Shown: positions 1-13,250, counted from the stretch's first letter. The stretch is DNA of 64,000 nucleotides from Vigna angularis (GCF_016808095.1 NC_068974.1:4402001-4466000); one strand, 5' to 3'. The notes: generated by a model from the sequence alone, not told the origin. Program-made: numbers and translations.

Positions 1-427
1 AAGTTTCGAGCTCACCGGAATAGAGCTTCTTCACATGCGAAATTAATTTCTTATTATATAACTTTATTTGGATGATTTCATAGGAAAATCTCATAAAAAT
101 TGTTTTTTAAATTATAAAGAAAGATCACGTCCTGAACTGAAGTTGAAGTTCAAATCTCCACGCAAGGCCAAAATTTTTAACACCATGCATGACTTCATTA
201 CGTAATCACCAACTTCTTTTAAAGTGTATGGAGAGATTGGTTGAACATAAAATGTTCTCCCAAATAAACTTGTAATAGGAAGCAAATACCATCTTCAACA
301 ACATTCTTCGGTTACATACTAATCAAATTATCACAAGGAAATCAATTCGTTGAATGTGATCCGAGAAAGCAAATGCATAATTTAATCTAGCATTAGAAAG
401 ATTGAACAATTACATGCTATTAAGAAC
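1..427. other. 3' flank / 3' UTR of the proteasome alpha-1 gene
   Basis: This stretch lies downstream of the stop codon of the minus-strand proteasome gene, so its right-hand part should be 3' UTR. AT-rich T-runs on the plus strand (A-runs in the transcript) are compatible with polyadenylation signals, but no single site can be fixed by eye. No other coding potential is seen. Confidence 0.6.
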
Positions 428-3400
428 TCAGTCACGCTCACTTATTGCAGTCAAGTGCTCATCAATTTCCTCAGTGGTTAGAACTCTGAATTCTGGATTA
501 TCCTTTCGCACCACTCCAACCTGGAAAACGCAAGGCACAACCATTTGCAATAAGTCAGTGAAGAAAACGTTTGTTCAATGGTTATAACCGCAACAATTTT
601 AATCCTTCAAGTCGCACTTTACAGAAAAATTGTAAACACTGATTAACGCCACAGAATGTAATTTCAAAATAAAGTATCCACTTCTGGAACAAGTTAAAAT
701 ACAGTCCTACAGTTTACCCACCATTTTACAACACAATCCTCCATTACACACCAATATCAGTTTCACTTATTAGCAGTCCAAATTAAGCATTAGAATCACA
801 AAGAATTGCAACTCGAGTGGATGAGAAGTTAGATTTCTATTCACCTACAAGTAAAACTAATGAAACAATGAAAGCAGAAGAAAAATGTTCTGACACGAAT
901 TGCCTGTTCAAACAAACGCAACAGGCTGTGTACGATAAATATATATGGCTTACATTTAACAAGAAGGAACAAGAAAGTTGTTAAAAATCTTTTTAATATT
1001 AAAGACCAGTCTTGGTCCTTTGCTAGGGATTACACACGAATGAAATCCGGCAATAACTTTATAAAGATATGGCTTAGTTTGCAAATTTCAATTAGGAAGG
1101 GGAATAAAATTCTACCTCAATCTCAGTGGCCTTAAAATCCTCCTGAAGAACTGATTGGAGAGCAGAAATGGCAGTCTGATAAAAAGAAAAAAAAAGAACA
1201 GGCAGGGAAATCTTCAAGTCAGAACATAGAAACGAAATTTAATAACTATTACCAAAATTGATATTAAAAAATTCAATTTCAAATGCCTTTAGTTGCAATA
1301 TTGGTAAAAGTCTTGCAAACAAAAACTAACAACCATTTATGAGATAAATACAGATAAGAAACTAATTAAATTAAGATACAGGCGGGGACAACAAATATTA
1401 TAATGTCATAACTAACGTAATAAGATATAGTTTTAATAAGGAACCAAAAGTTTAGTTCTTGTAACATTATCTGATTCCCATGGATAAGTCCTCTGTCTGG
1501 CATTAACACTTACAGAAGATAACAACCATCATTCCTATTCTAAGCAAAGCCAAAACTGAGATTATTTAAATCTACTCACTCATGTTTCAGACTTTTCACC
1601 TTCTGTTAGAACAGATAATCTTTAGCAAACACAAGTGAATTCAACATTTTGTCCAGTAAGTTTCATGCGGACTAATAGTTATAGAACATAATAGCACAAC
1701 TATACAATATAATTATGTTGCCAGAAGAAAAAACCAACAAAATTCACTGTTTATCTAAAAAAGAATGGAGGAAATCTGACATGATGAAATATATATCCTT
1801 GATAACAGACATTCTTGGAGACAAAACATGGCATCTTCATTTTCCACATCAACCAAAAAACCAGTGTAAAGATTGTTTATTTCTCAAACTAAACAGATAG
1901 AAATGGAGGAAAAAAAATTGAAAGAGCACTACCTGCACCGTCTCCTCATAAGTAAATGAAGGGTCATTCTTCATCTTCTTTTCCAAGAAATTAATTGCCT
2001 CTTGGTCCTTCAATCCAGCACTTGTGGCCTGAGTACATCATAATAGATTCTTAGACACTTGAATTTCTGTATACAAATACGAACAGATAACAAAAGCATG
2101 AACTAATGAAAAAACAGAAACACCATCACTTGCTTTGAAAAGTTTACAAGGATCGAAACCAATGTGCATCATAATCTTACATATATATGGACAAGCAATG
2201 AAAAATTCAGAAGGAAATGTAGTCAGCAGATCTAACAAAACAAAAATTGCAATACAGATTTTTTTTAAAATAACAAAATCACTAAGCACCAAATAAGTTT
2301 CTCAATGTTACTAGTTCTACTAGGAAGTAAAATTTAGACCAAATAAGGACGGGGCAATTTAGGGGCAGTTGAAGGTTCAAGATCTTTTACATATATGGTT
2401 ACACATTTTATAACACTAGTACATTATAAAGATTATTGCTGCATAAAGTTCAAAATATGAACAACTTGTGATGAATTCAAGGCTGCTAAATCATTTTTAC
2501 AAAATCACTAATTTACATACTCCCTTACCGGCATTATTGACTAGTTATAATCCTCCTTTTCTTGGTCAATCATAACTGTAGTTATACTGCCATGATAACT
2601 TTTCATTTGGTTCAGTAGTTCAATCAATAAATCATCTCAGTAAGCTCATACAATGCAATCTTACACTTGTAATAGAAGAAATGGAATAAACAACTTTCAT
2701 GAAATAAAGGCACCAGTCAATCTTGGTGTAGTCATCCCCAAACCCCTCTATCATTTAACTATTTAATGATGTGAGATAATTATTTTCAATGCATGAGACA
2801 TTTAAATCGATGAAAGTTATAACTTAGAAACTTTTATAAAATTGAGTTTATTATCAAGATGTTTTTCATCTTCTGATTAAATAGCAACAAACCACTAAAA
2901 TATCTACTGTCAATCAAAGTCAGAAAGATCTTCCACGTACCTTGTGACCAAAGTAATGACCAGCAGGATCACATTTGTAAAGCTGTGGTCCGTATTCATC
3001 ATCTATACCCAAAACCATAGCAACTTCATGGCACAACAGATTTGAAATCACAGAAAGAAGAAATGGTGTCAATAAAAATCGTAGGTAATTGAATTATTAA
3101 ATATCTTTTATGATACAAACACAATTTATGCGAATTTTCAAAAAAGTTAAACATTTGTTCAACAGGGAAAAAGCCAAGAAGAAAACCTACCTACTCCAAG
3201 TGGTCTCATATATGCATGTTGGGTATAGACTTGTGATTTGTCTGCAATCCTGTAAGTATAAAAGATAACAAAGGCAGACACAAAAGATGTTATAAATATT
3301 GCAAGTTGTAGAATCCTAATATACAGTAGCTAAAATAATGTAGCCTTTGATAAAACTCAAAACTACAGTCAGATTCAATTTAAGAGATTAATGATTATAA

Positions 3401-3437
3401 AAAGACTCTTTCAAAATAATGTTGAGGCATATTCAAG

Positions 3438-3480
<43 letters not shown>

Positions 3481-6400
3481 CAGGCAGAAAAGGTTATTTA
3501 TGTATTGGTATTGATAAAATGTACAAAAGAAAACAAGGATTCTTTTTACATGGATAATGAAAGAAGCAAAGCTGTAAACCATAAAAACACCTTAAGAAAA
3601 CCGTATCATACTGAATACTACACTAACAAGGCAGCAGCCGAAAACCTTCCACAATGTGCATAGACACAACTACCACTGCAATTAAATTTATTCTGCATGC
3701 ATCAAACATGTCAAAAAGATTTCCTCATCGAACCCATATTCAGTTACTATATACTTCAATACAGAAAATCATAAAAATGACAAAAATACCATCACAATCT
3801 TCAATGTTAAAGCTAGCAGACATATTTAACTTTAGAAATCTGTTTGATAATCCTTTCGAGATCACAGAAATGAATCCTGACAGACCAGATTACCCAGAGA
3901 TAATACCCTACAACCACATCGAACCATAAAATTGAAAGCAAAAGCACAAGTTATTTAGAAGTAATGCTAAAGCAAACAACACTACCACGGTGGCACTGCT
4001 GCAAAAGCTGATAGCATTTTATTTAAGGAATTTTTATAAGTACATTAATGCAGCCATAGAAAGCTCAAACTCTAAAAGTGTCTAAGAAATGGTTTACTAT
4101 CCTTTGCCAAATACCTTTATATCCCAAATGTTTAATCATAATCAATGCTATTTCCAGAGACTGGATGAAAATTTGGACACAACTAGTTTATTACTTATTA
4201 AATTAGAAAAACTAGGTGAAGATGACAAAAAACCACAGATAGAAAACAAGGCAGATGGAAATGCATGAGAAAGTTAATCACCAACTTTACTATAAAATTT
4301 GCAGTAAGTTCTTTATCAAACCAACTAGGAAAAAGGAAAGACATCAATGAGCAATCTCACCAATCACCAAATAAATTCAACCCTTATAAAACTAAATATC
4401 AGGTCTAACACTTCCATTCTTCATTAGCATTCAGCATCCTTTTCAGAAACAGATGATAATATTAATAAAGAAATTAATGTCCGAAAATGGCACATAAATC
4501 CATGGCCCTAACGGTTCCTACTGTGGGATCTGTTAACAGCAGCACCTGTTTGAAAGGAGCAGTTTCTTCACTGTTTTAGTACATTAGGTTGTTTACTGAT
4601 TCGTCAGCTTGCAATCTACCTAGTCAACAAAGTAGGACGACCAATGGACTTCCCACTCGCAATCCAATTATTAGAAGAACGTTACAACAATATGGATCAA
4701 TGCCTATTCTTGTACTTATCCAGTTACCTTAAATGAAGTGCAGATGAAATTCTTCATTAAAAAACGATAATTTGCAAGCAGATATGAAAAAGAATAATCA
4801 ACAGCTTGTAATATTATGGTGGAAAAATATGTTTCAAAAACTGAACTGCTTACCATCTAGCTAACACATCTACAGGCATCTCATATCCATATGTAAAGCG
4901 AAACTCAGCTGCTTCATTTCTTGCTTGTTGGACCAGTGTCCTAGCATCAGCTGGAAAGATGTATTCCAAAATAAATCAAAAAATGAATTTATAATGTAAG
5001 GAAATTTCAGTTCTAAACAGATCTGAAAAACTAAAAAGCTCTATTTACTCTGACTGAAATTTGAACATGTGCTCATACATCAAAGTTTAATTTACAGAAA
5101 AAACAATAATATTATTGTCTCTATTGCGAATCCAGTATGTTATGTTATCAGTAGGCAAAACCTGGACAGTATAACTAAAGTCTTTTCTCTTCATAAATTA
5201 TTAATTATAGTTATATCACCATCAGAATGTGAATCTGGTCATAGTTTATGTTATCCATAGACATAACTTCGACAGTAACATTAAGGTTATTTCTCATCAT
5301 AAACTATTATTTATATTTTATGAAAGATTTCATAGATTTATTGATCAATATTACACATGAAACAAAATGTACATCTGAAACACAAAGGTTTGGCACCAAA
5401 ACGAATATCTAATTTCCTATATACCATAATCTAGAAAAATTATAAGCATTATCTAATAATCACCATGTCTTTCTTATTTATCCTCTCACTAACCAGTAGC
5501 TTGGGTTGATATCATATTTTTGAACTTGTAATTTATGTTTTAATCGAGATACAACATCTGTGAAACTCTACCCAATTTAACTTGTACAGATAAAAATACA
5601 TATACTTTAACTAAAAGATATGCAAAATAAATTCACAAATGCCTACAACAAAAGAATCAGAGATGGAATGAAAAATATACCTGTCATGCCAGTCGCCAAC
5701 AAACCAAGGTACTTTGTGATGGGAAAGAGGTGTGTAACACTTGTCTGGTCCAAAAGCTTATCCTGCATGTTATCCTAACTTAAGCATCCAGCACACATAA
5801 ACAAAACAAAGATCAAAGAACCAACTATCAGTACTCACCGGAACCTTCTTCTGAGTAACAACACAAATGGAATCCTTTCCTCGGACACCGATTGAGGTGA
5901 TTCCAGCAGCCTTAACAGCCTTGAAAGCATACTCTGTTTCATGATGCATAAAAATTTCCACCACTCAACACTATAGCCTAACTTACTAGTCAACTCATTC
6001 CAAACAAGTCAAACAAGTGTAATCATAAACCTACCCCAATCCAGGCCATTTCGTTAATTAGAGAGAGTTACAGATTTAAGGCCGATAGGGCTAAAACAAG
6101 GCTGAACATAACATTATTCCAAAAATTGAAAAAGAAAAGAACACAAAAAAGGACAAAGAGATACTCATTATGAAAAGAGAACAAAATATTCCATTCGTAA
6201 GTGAGCACACAATCAATCAATTCAGAGTCAAGCGCATTTCTTAACTTCCGATTTCCACATTACTATCCTGGCACACTACTCCACTACCACTAATCTAAAC
6301 TGAAATCACAAAAATTACAGCAATGATTTCTTCTAAAGTACACAAAAATAATTGTTTTCCGCACAGAATTGCAGAAATTGAAGTGAAAGATCTAAACCGT

Positions 6401-6545
6401 ATTTCACTTATCAAAACGTCGCTGTTGTTGCTAGAGGTCACAGGAAAAGAAGAGATTCGAGTAACGTACCAACTTGAAAGAGGCGTCCCTCGGGAGAGAA
6501 AATAGTGATGTGACGATCGTATCCGCCTCCACTTCCTCGACTCAT
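428..6545 (-). CDS. PAA1: 20S proteasome subunit alpha type-6 (alpha-1), nine exons, complete
   Basis: Encodes a structural alpha-ring subunit of the 20S core proteasome (cytosol and nucleus), which forms the gated entry pore and docks the 19S cap; alpha subunits carry no catalytic threonine. Coding exons in transcript order: 6470-6545, 5839-5933, 5681-5762, 4854-4950, 3191-3249, 2941-3023, 1933-2028, 1116-1175, 428-520. Every intron has GT-AG ends on the minus strand and the phases join to 246 codons plus TGA, the usual length of plant alpha-1. The proteasome alpha N-terminal signature ([20 protein letters not shown]) is at about residues 9-28 and is split by intron 1. The start is placed at the conserved [11 protein letters not shown]; an upstream in-frame ATG at 6647 would add 34 non-conserved residues and is rejected. 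No frameshift or premature stop is seen. Arabidopsis has two close copies (PAA1/PAA2) and the sequence alone does not say which is the orthologue. Confidence 0.96.
521..2940 (-). other. Introns 6-8 of the proteasome gene (with exons 7 and 8 between)
   Basis: The introns at 521-1115, 1176-1932 and 2029-2940 are AT-rich with GT-AG borders. No mobile element, repeat array or RNA gene is recognised in them; short ORFs here are chance open frames. Confidence 0.6.
3250..4853 (-). other. Intron 4 of the proteasome gene (largest, 1.6 kb)
   Basis: AT-rich intron with minus-strand donor beside 4853 and acceptor beside 3250. It contains the AG microsatellite at about 3440-3478. A 91-codon open frame at 3654-3929 (plus) has no recognisable domain and reads like intronic chance ORF. 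Nothing else is identifiable. Confidence 0.6.
3440..3478. repeat. (AG)n microsatellite in intron 4 of the proteasome gene
   Basis: Uninterrupted AG dinucleotide run of about 19 units, read directly. Likely length-polymorphic. Confidence 0.95.
4951..6469 (-). other. Introns 1-3 of the proteasome gene
   Basis: Introns 5934-6469, 5763-5838 and 4951-5680. The 76-nt intron 2 is close to the plant minimum. No repeats or embedded genes were recognised. Confidence 0.6.
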
Positions 6546-7250
6546 CTTAACCCTAACGGATGACAGCGGAGTGCGACAGCGCTTGCGATGGTCGACGACG
6601 ATGACGGCGGCGACGAGAGTGGTGTATTGGTTTTCGAGAAAGTGCAACGAAGAAGTCGAGAGTGGAGACGGTGCTCTTCCGGTATTAAAGTGTCGATCTC
6701 AACTTCCTACTCAAGAAAACAAGGGGGTTTCATTTTGCGATCCAGAAGAATCAAAATGGGCCAGCAATTCTTGCCCATTAATTATAGGGCTACACACCGG
6801 AAAATAAAAAAGATGCTACTTTCTGTACCCCTAAAATTTCATCACACTACCTCTCAAATTTTCAAAATGACTAATTTATCTTATGTAGAAGTGACTTACG
6901 GATTATATATTTCGAAACTTTCAGAACAAGCTTTCCAAAATTTCAGAAATAAGATTTTCAAAACAATATTTTTGGAACAGAACTTTTGAGAATGAGGTTT
7001 TTTAAATAGAATTTCAAAATACATTTTAGAACAATTTTTTTTAACCGAGATTTTGAGAATAAATTTTTGGGAACGCATATAATGTGTTCCAAAGCACACG
7101 AAATACATTTTGAAAAAAAAATAGAACATGGCCTTTTTTTTTACAATATTTTTCCTCTCTTCCAAGCATTGAGGGAACAACATAGATGACATTATGCAAT
7201 AATGAAAGGTATTAAGTCTTTTCATCATGTTCTGGAGATATATTTAATAA
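6546..7250. promoter_or_regulatory. 5' UTR and upstream region of the proteasome gene
   Basis: GC-rich sequence immediately upstream of the ATG (about 6546-6700) should be 5' UTR/core promoter of the minus-strand gene. Overlapping plus-strand open frames here are antisense shadows. From 6800 the sequence becomes AT-rich, with loose repeats of an 'AAAATTTCAGAA'-like motif (6900-7080) of unknown origin. No TATA element can be assigned with confidence. Confidence 0.45.
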
Positions 7251-8618
7251 TTAGGTTTAATGTTTCAATAAGTCATTTTTTCGTCCAGAATCTCAAATAA
7301 GTCTCCTACTTATTTGTTGTCTCAATTAGGTCCTTATTTTTAAAAAAATTGAAACAAAAAAAGGTTTGCCGTCAAATTAGACAAACATCGTTTAAGAGAT
7401 CATTAGTTGGCTTACTGACAGTATTATTTTAAATGACGTGTGGCAGTAACTACATGATTGTGATGTTTATTTTGGAATTTTTGAATTAAAAAATTGAGGA
7501 CAAATTGGAAAAAAGAAATTAAAGGTAGCCCCTTTCTCTACAATTGAGAAATGCGAAATTAGGGTTGATGAGAGAAAAAAAACAGTGTTTTTGTTGGATT
7601 GTGAAATTAGGATTCTTGGGTGAAAAACACTAGATTTCAAAAGGAATCACAATTAACCAAACACTAGATTTAAGATATACGGAGATTTAAGTGTTTGATT
7701 TTTTTTAATGAACCTATTTTTTCACACATCCTCTTTCTCATTCATTCAAAATTTCAAAATTTTCACTCCTCTCTCTTGTTTTGCTCGCTGCCCCAACATT
7801 TATTTTCAAATCTTCATCTATGTAAAATAGCTTTCTTTGCCCTCTGTCAATAGTAGCTTCCAATTTCTCTCCATCTCCCTTTGAATCTTCATCTGTCAAT
7901 CGCAGGTTTCAATTGGTAATGGTTTTTCATTTGTTCTCTTTGGTTTTTGAAATTTTCTTTTCACTTTCCCGTCAATTTCTCACTTTGCCCTTTTTTATGT
8001 TTGTTTCTGTGAAGAGAGATCTTCTCAGACGTTGCGTTTTTCAAATCTGCGATGCGTTTGGGACCGACTACTTTACGGGTTCAGTGGTTTTGTCCCTGTG
8101 TCGTGGATTTGGTTTTTCGTGTGTTCGTAGTTGTATCCCAGGTTCCAATGTCGGCTTCCACGGTGTCCATCACCGCTGTGAACCCAGGGGCGCGTCGGTG
8201 CTCGCTGCCGAGAGGAAAACTGCCACCAACATCAAGCTCCTCGCCAATGACGTCGTCGCCTCCCCCGTAATTGCGACTTCCGACGAAGGTTCCACTCACA
8301 CTTTCTCCAATCTGTTTTCACATTTCTCAAAGGCAGAGAAAGAGGCTATCTTTAAGTTCTTTTCCCCAATTTTCCCTCAACTTTTTAATTCAGAAATTAC
8401 AAAATGCACGACACAATCATGTATTTACTACCACGTCATTTAAAACAATAATGTCAACATGCCACCTAATGCTCTCTAAAACAGCGTTTGTCTAATTTAA
8501 CAAAAACTTCTGTTTGTTTCAATTTTTCAAAAATAAGAACTCAATTGAAACAACAAATAAGGAAGAAACTTATTTAAATTTTCAGACGAAAAAAGACCTA
8601 CCGAAACATTAAACCTAA
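7251..8618. mobile_element. Mutator-like element with ~310-bp terminal inverted repeats carrying gene-like sequence
   Basis: The left arm (7251-about 7563) and the reverse complement of the right arm (about 8310-8618) align over roughly 310 bp. Both begin TTAGGTTTAATGTTTC and share blocks such as CAATTAGGTCCTTATTTT-like and TTTTAAATGACGTG. Long TIRs with these termini are typical of MULEs; a clean 9-bp target duplication is not visible, so the exact ends are provisional. The interior (7564-8305) has no transposase. It contains pyrimidine-rich 5'-UTR-like sequence followed by a GC-rich block (8040-8290) with coding-like composition, unlike its AT-rich surroundings. That is the structure of a Pack-MULE carrying a captured host fragment; the donor gene was not recognised. 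Confidence 0.75.
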
Positions 8619-9190
8619 CAATTATGAAGTGGAAAAGCAATAGCCTAAAAGAGAATTCAATTTGCACTCCTTTCACTAATTTTTATATTTTTTTTCTGAG
8701 AAATTACCCTTTTAGAAGCTAACTTTTTGGAAGTTTCTCTAATTTACGTACTTTTTATGCATAACCAGTTTCGATAATATATTAAAAATAATACATTACA
8801 TACATGATGTAAGATTTTATATCTGGTAAAATCTTGGAAGCTATGATGGGGATTCATATGATAATGTTGTATTTTATGTAAGATTTACACAATATAAATA
8901 TAAGATGGTTAACCATTTTTCTTTTGTATTCCATTGTCTTTATATTGTTGACTAAAAAATATCATTAAAACTATTTTTTTATTAATTTATAGAATAATGG
9001 CGAAAAAAATTAGTTCATGAAGATAAGCGTCGACGAGAAAAGTAGAGAAGAAAGAGTGGTGGGAGGAACTAGGGAGATTTAAAAAATAAAGGATTTTTCT
9101 TTTGCTTAAAAATATGAAATAATAATATTGGTATTTTCAAAAATAAGATAATGGTGTGAAGACAAAAGAGATGGTGTGAAAAGAAGGGAC
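8619..9190. other. AT-rich intergenic sequence
   Basis: No coding region, inverted repeat or known element recognised. Confidence 0.5.
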
Positions 9191-9790
9191 ACAAAAACAT
9201 ATAAGTTTTGACTATTGAACCATATTAGGATAATCGATTATTACATGCTAAACAGCTGACAACAAATTTTTAGAGGTATCTTTGAGTGAGATCTTTATAA
9301 ATTAGATTGAGACTCTCATTCTAAAATACAACATACGAAATAAGTGTATATCGAAATTCTTATCTGCTTTGTGTGGTGATAAGTATTATAGGGTTTGCGT
9401 AACCCTTGTGTTGTAGCTTTGAGAACTTGGTGTGTTGACATAGAGCGAGAACTTTCACTGAAAGTGTGATTGAGTGTTATTGTTGTTGCTAAGTTGAACG
9501 CCTGTCATTCTTTGTGAATATTCAAAGGAGGTGGTCATCCTTCGTGAAGTATTCGGAGGAGTTGTTCATCCCTTGTGGGTTACAGGGGAAGTAACTTTCA
9601 TCTATTGGGGGTAACAAGAGAGGTATTCTAACCTTCGACTTGTTTATTTTCTTTGTGGTTATAATAGTTTGTTGGTTTGTGCTAGTGGAACAATTGAGAT
9701 TAATAACTAGATGTAGGATCTTTGTGATCTGAACTAGTATAAAAATTACCTGTGCAATTTTTTTGTCTTCCTTACTCTTTTAATTTGTTT
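9190..9790 (+). mobile_element. Probable solo/remnant LTR (copia, SIRE/Maximus-like)
   Basis: The stretch contains an ATAATCGATTAT motif (about 9231), a run of GTG/CATTC-type phrases, and an end resembling the 3' part of legume SIRE-type LTRs ('tggatgtaggat...gaactagtataaaa' style). No second LTR or internal coding region is present. The assignment is by general resemblance only and the limits are approximate. Confidence 0.35.
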
Positions 9791-9959
9791 AAAATCTTTT
9801 AAGGAATTTATATTCACGAAAAAGTTATTAAAAAGAACGATTTGCGATAAGAAACAAATTCACCCTTGTTTTGGTTTGTTAAACGCATTAATCATTATGC
9901 TGTGCCGCTCTAAAAAAAGTGTTTGAATGGAAAATGTTGTTTGAAAACAAATGCGATAA

Positions 9960-10420
9960 GACAGATTTTAGTTTTATATTGGTTCACCAATTTGAGTTAT
10001 GTCCAGTTCTTTCTCAACAACCTATTAAGAGGTTCCACTAATATGAGTTTAACCACTTTTGGTTTACAACACTAACCAGTTGGTTAGACAAGTTTAACCA
10101 CTCTTAGTATCAACACTAGAAAATCTGTCTAGAACGTTTAACTCCATTGAGTTAAATAATAAAAGTGTTTGAATTCACTTTTGAATCTAAATACAACAAG
10201 TGTTCTTGAGTTCTTACAAGACAAAAGATTACTCTCAGAGAGGATATATAAATAATATAGTGAACTTATAAAAACTTGTAAAAGATCTTCTCATAGATGA
10301 GTTGCAAAGAAAATAGCTTAGAGAAAGATAACGAACTTATAATATTTTTAATAGAAAAGTTCTTCTCTTCTCTACAACACTTCTCTTTATGTAGAAATTT
10401 TCGATAAAGATCCACTACTT
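9960..10420. repeat. Dispersed repeat, copy 1 (second copy near 27.1-27.5 kb)
   Basis: Shares an ordered series of phrases with 27120-27560: a 'TTGGTTCAC...GAGTTATGTCCAGTTCTT' type start, repeated GTTTAACCACTC-like blocks, TCTAGAA.GTTTAACTC, AAGTGTTC and CTCTCA.AGAGA. Copies differ by substitutions and small indels. Transposon family unknown. Confidence 0.55.
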
Positions 10421-10679
10421 AGCTTTAACTTTATTTTTGGTATGATGGAGTCAGAAGCTATGTTGCTTCCTTGTAAAATAATTGTGGTGTGTACGGATGA
10501 GACAGACAAAAAGTATGTATGAAACATTCTTTGAATATCCTCATGTCTCTAAAAGTTCTTCTCATTTTGAGTAGACTTTTGAATAAAGTTGATAATCTGC
10601 ACAGAAAAGAGAGCACAACACAACAGACAAACAAAGCTTGAACTTACATGCATTCAAACCCTTAGACGACCTAGGTGTC

Positions 10680-10925
10680 AATACCAAATTTCGTCCGGGT
10701 GACTAAATAATATATGTTTTTTCTTTAATTTCATTTTATCTTATTTTATGTCTTTTTATCATGTTAATTCTATTTTATTTCGTTTTATATTATTTGTTTT
10801 TATTGCATTTTCTATACTAGTTTTTTATTTTAATTCTATTTTTATTTTATTTTTACTTTATTCTATTATTATGTTAGTTTATTTTGTTATTTTGTTTTAT
10901 TTTTAACTTCTTTACTTTAATTCGT
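10680..10925. repeat. T-rich low-complexity tract (TTTTATTTTATT-type)
   Basis: Long pyrimidine/A interspersed tract built of TTTTA/TTTTAT units, read directly. Confidence 0.8.
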
Positions 10926-13100
10926 TTGTTAAATGTGGCGGTGAGCGGCAGCATCGGCGATGAGCCACGATTCGTTTTGGTATGATTGTTTGATGCTAGT
11001 CTGTTTTGAGTAACTTGTAAAATGGTTTAGTAATGTAGCATTTAGCGAAACTTTTGTTAGACTCTTTATCTTTTTTGTTAGACGTTGTGGCAATTAGACA
11101 CTCTATTAGGAGCGCTATAACATTTAACACTTTTTATATATACTTTAGACACTCTTATGCCATATTGTTTAGTCATCTTTAAAAGTAGCGTTTAACACAT
11201 TTAATAGATATCATACACAATTAAACATTATTTTGTTTAGACGAAATTTTAAACTTCAAAACAATGTTTGTTTAGACGATCTTATCTTAACAATAACAAA
11301 TGATTGTTAATAAGATTGTTTTTTATTGGTTAACATTCGACTGTAATTAAAACCATTTGCATCCTCATTTAAAAAAAAGCATGTTTATTTTTTGTTCTTT
11401 GCCAAGCAACCTATGTATTGAAAAATTACTGCATAACCAACCAAAATCAACAATATCATGTGATGCATAAACCATCAATATATACAGTTCAATGGAAAAC
11501 GATATAATGAAATGAAGTATATAAAAAGTATAGGAAATGTCAAGTGTCAAGAGTTTTAAAACATAATATCCATTAGTGAAAATAAAAAATAAAAAACAAA
11601 GTTTAGAAAATATCATCTGGCCTGATATGTTGTAGAAATTGATAAAATAAGTTTCTCATATTGATCTAACATAATTTTTATATTGAATCTTAAATAGAAA
11701 AATAGGGTCACTGGATGTAATATAAAACTAATTTACACATTAAATGTTAAATAAAACAAACTAAATTTTTGCATTCAATAAATCAATATCAAACAATTAT
11801 GTAACGCACACTTATATTTCACCTAAGAAAAATCTTACGAGTTTACAAAATTAAAACAAAATAGGATTCATACTTTCAAGTTTGCATATTTTTTTCCAAA
11901 ATCTTGCCAATAAAAGTCCTAAAATACGAACTTTTAAAAATATAAAATAATTTAATTTGTTGGGATTGGACACTCTTAGACCTAATACTAGTGCATTCAA
12001 GAATTTACTAATACAAATTGTTGTACAATATGGTCATAATATAATTCAAATACGAACATGAATTAAAAACAATCATCTAATTGCCAACAATCTTTAGAAA
12101 ACAATTAAAATTTAGAACAAGGAATACACCAACTTGAATTTTTAAGTGGAAAGGGTGGTGTTCAATATCTCTAACATACTATATTTTAAATATAGTTAAT
12201 AATAAACCACTTGAAGTTTACGATTTCAACCTGATAGTTTGTCGATAAATTCAAATATTTAGTTTTCTTCGAATAAGTGGAGAGTTAAACAAACAATGAA
12301 CAAATTTTGAAACATGAGTGAGTGAGCACGTGGGAAGCACGTGAGTGCACCTGAATACCAGTGCTCATTCTTCCCAAACATCCAACAAAGAAAGGGGCTA
12401 GTGAAAAGAAAAAGAAGAGTAAAGGGCTAAGGGAAAGAATGATCCCATTCCAAGACAATTCATAAACTTGTCAGAAAATTCATGTCTCGGTTTCATTTTC
12501 AATCATTGAAGGCATCTCAGCACATGTATCTCTCTCTCCATTTCAGTGGGTGAGATATTATATTCTCTCTTTTTTTTCAATTATTTTAATAAAAAAGGGA
12601 CAAGGCAATGTTGTTTTAATAAGTAATATACCTTTCCTAATTTCTACAAAAATATATTAATTACAATTGTCGAAAAAACTTACAAATTACATTACATTAA
12701 TAGTTCTTTTAATTACTAAGAAAAATAAGAGAGGGGGGAAGAAAAAGAGTATTTTCATATAATGGAAGTGGAAAGAAAATGTTTTAAAAATATTATGGGA
12801 ACTAATTTTTTTAAGAAAATAAAAAAATCGTAAAAGCAATTAAAACATTTCATTTTACTTTTCCTCAATATATTACTTAAAATTTTAAAAAACATTCTTT
12901 ATTTGACGTCCACAATCAATTACACTGATTGTTTAGAAAAAGAATTGTTTTTTTATTTGACGTCCATATCTAATTGTTTAGAAAAAGAATTGCTTTTTTA
13001 TTAGAAAAAGAATAACAAATAAATTTATTATTAGCAATATTAATATTAATAGATTAATTATTGAAAGTTTTCCATCGAATTAGAAATAAGATCAAATTAT
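10926..13100. other. AT-rich intergenic sequence with paired G-boxes
   Basis: Contains reiterated 'TTTAGAC/TTAGACA' phrases (11030-11280) that also occur near 28.1-28.5 kb, suggesting decayed transposon sequence, and two CACGTG G-boxes at 12327-12332 and 12338-12343. No gene follows the G-boxes within range. Nothing else recognisable. Confidence 0.45.
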
Positions 13101-13250
13101 AATATATAAGTGGAGTACAAACTTTACGTTACAAGTCGGTTATGTTGAGTTAGGTTTAAAACCACTTTCTAACATGGTATCAGAGTCAGGTTAAAACGGA
13201 CGTGTAACAAATTGGTTTTATGGATTGAGTTAGACTAGTCACTTCTAACA
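13100..13250 (+). mobile_element. LTR end with tRNA-iMet-type primer-binding sequence (remnant)
   Basis: TGGTATCAGAGTC at about 13174 matches the initiator-Met primer-binding site of plant LTR retrotransposons and follows LTR-like sequence. No internal gag/pol follows, so only a decayed fragment remains. Confidence 0.45.

Noticed and set aside
6546..6647. N-terminal extension of the proteasome protein from the ATG at 6647
   Set aside because: Family members start at MSRGSGGG; the extension is not conserved and is likely 5' UTR.
6571..6989. Plus-strand ORFs over the proteasome gene start
   Set aside because: Antisense to the 5' UTR/promoter, running into AT-rich DNA; no domain.
8052..8495. 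Overlapping ORFs in the 7.25-kb Mutator-like element as independent genes
   Set aside because: Open in several frames because of GC-rich sequence within a transposon; kept only as possible captured fragment.
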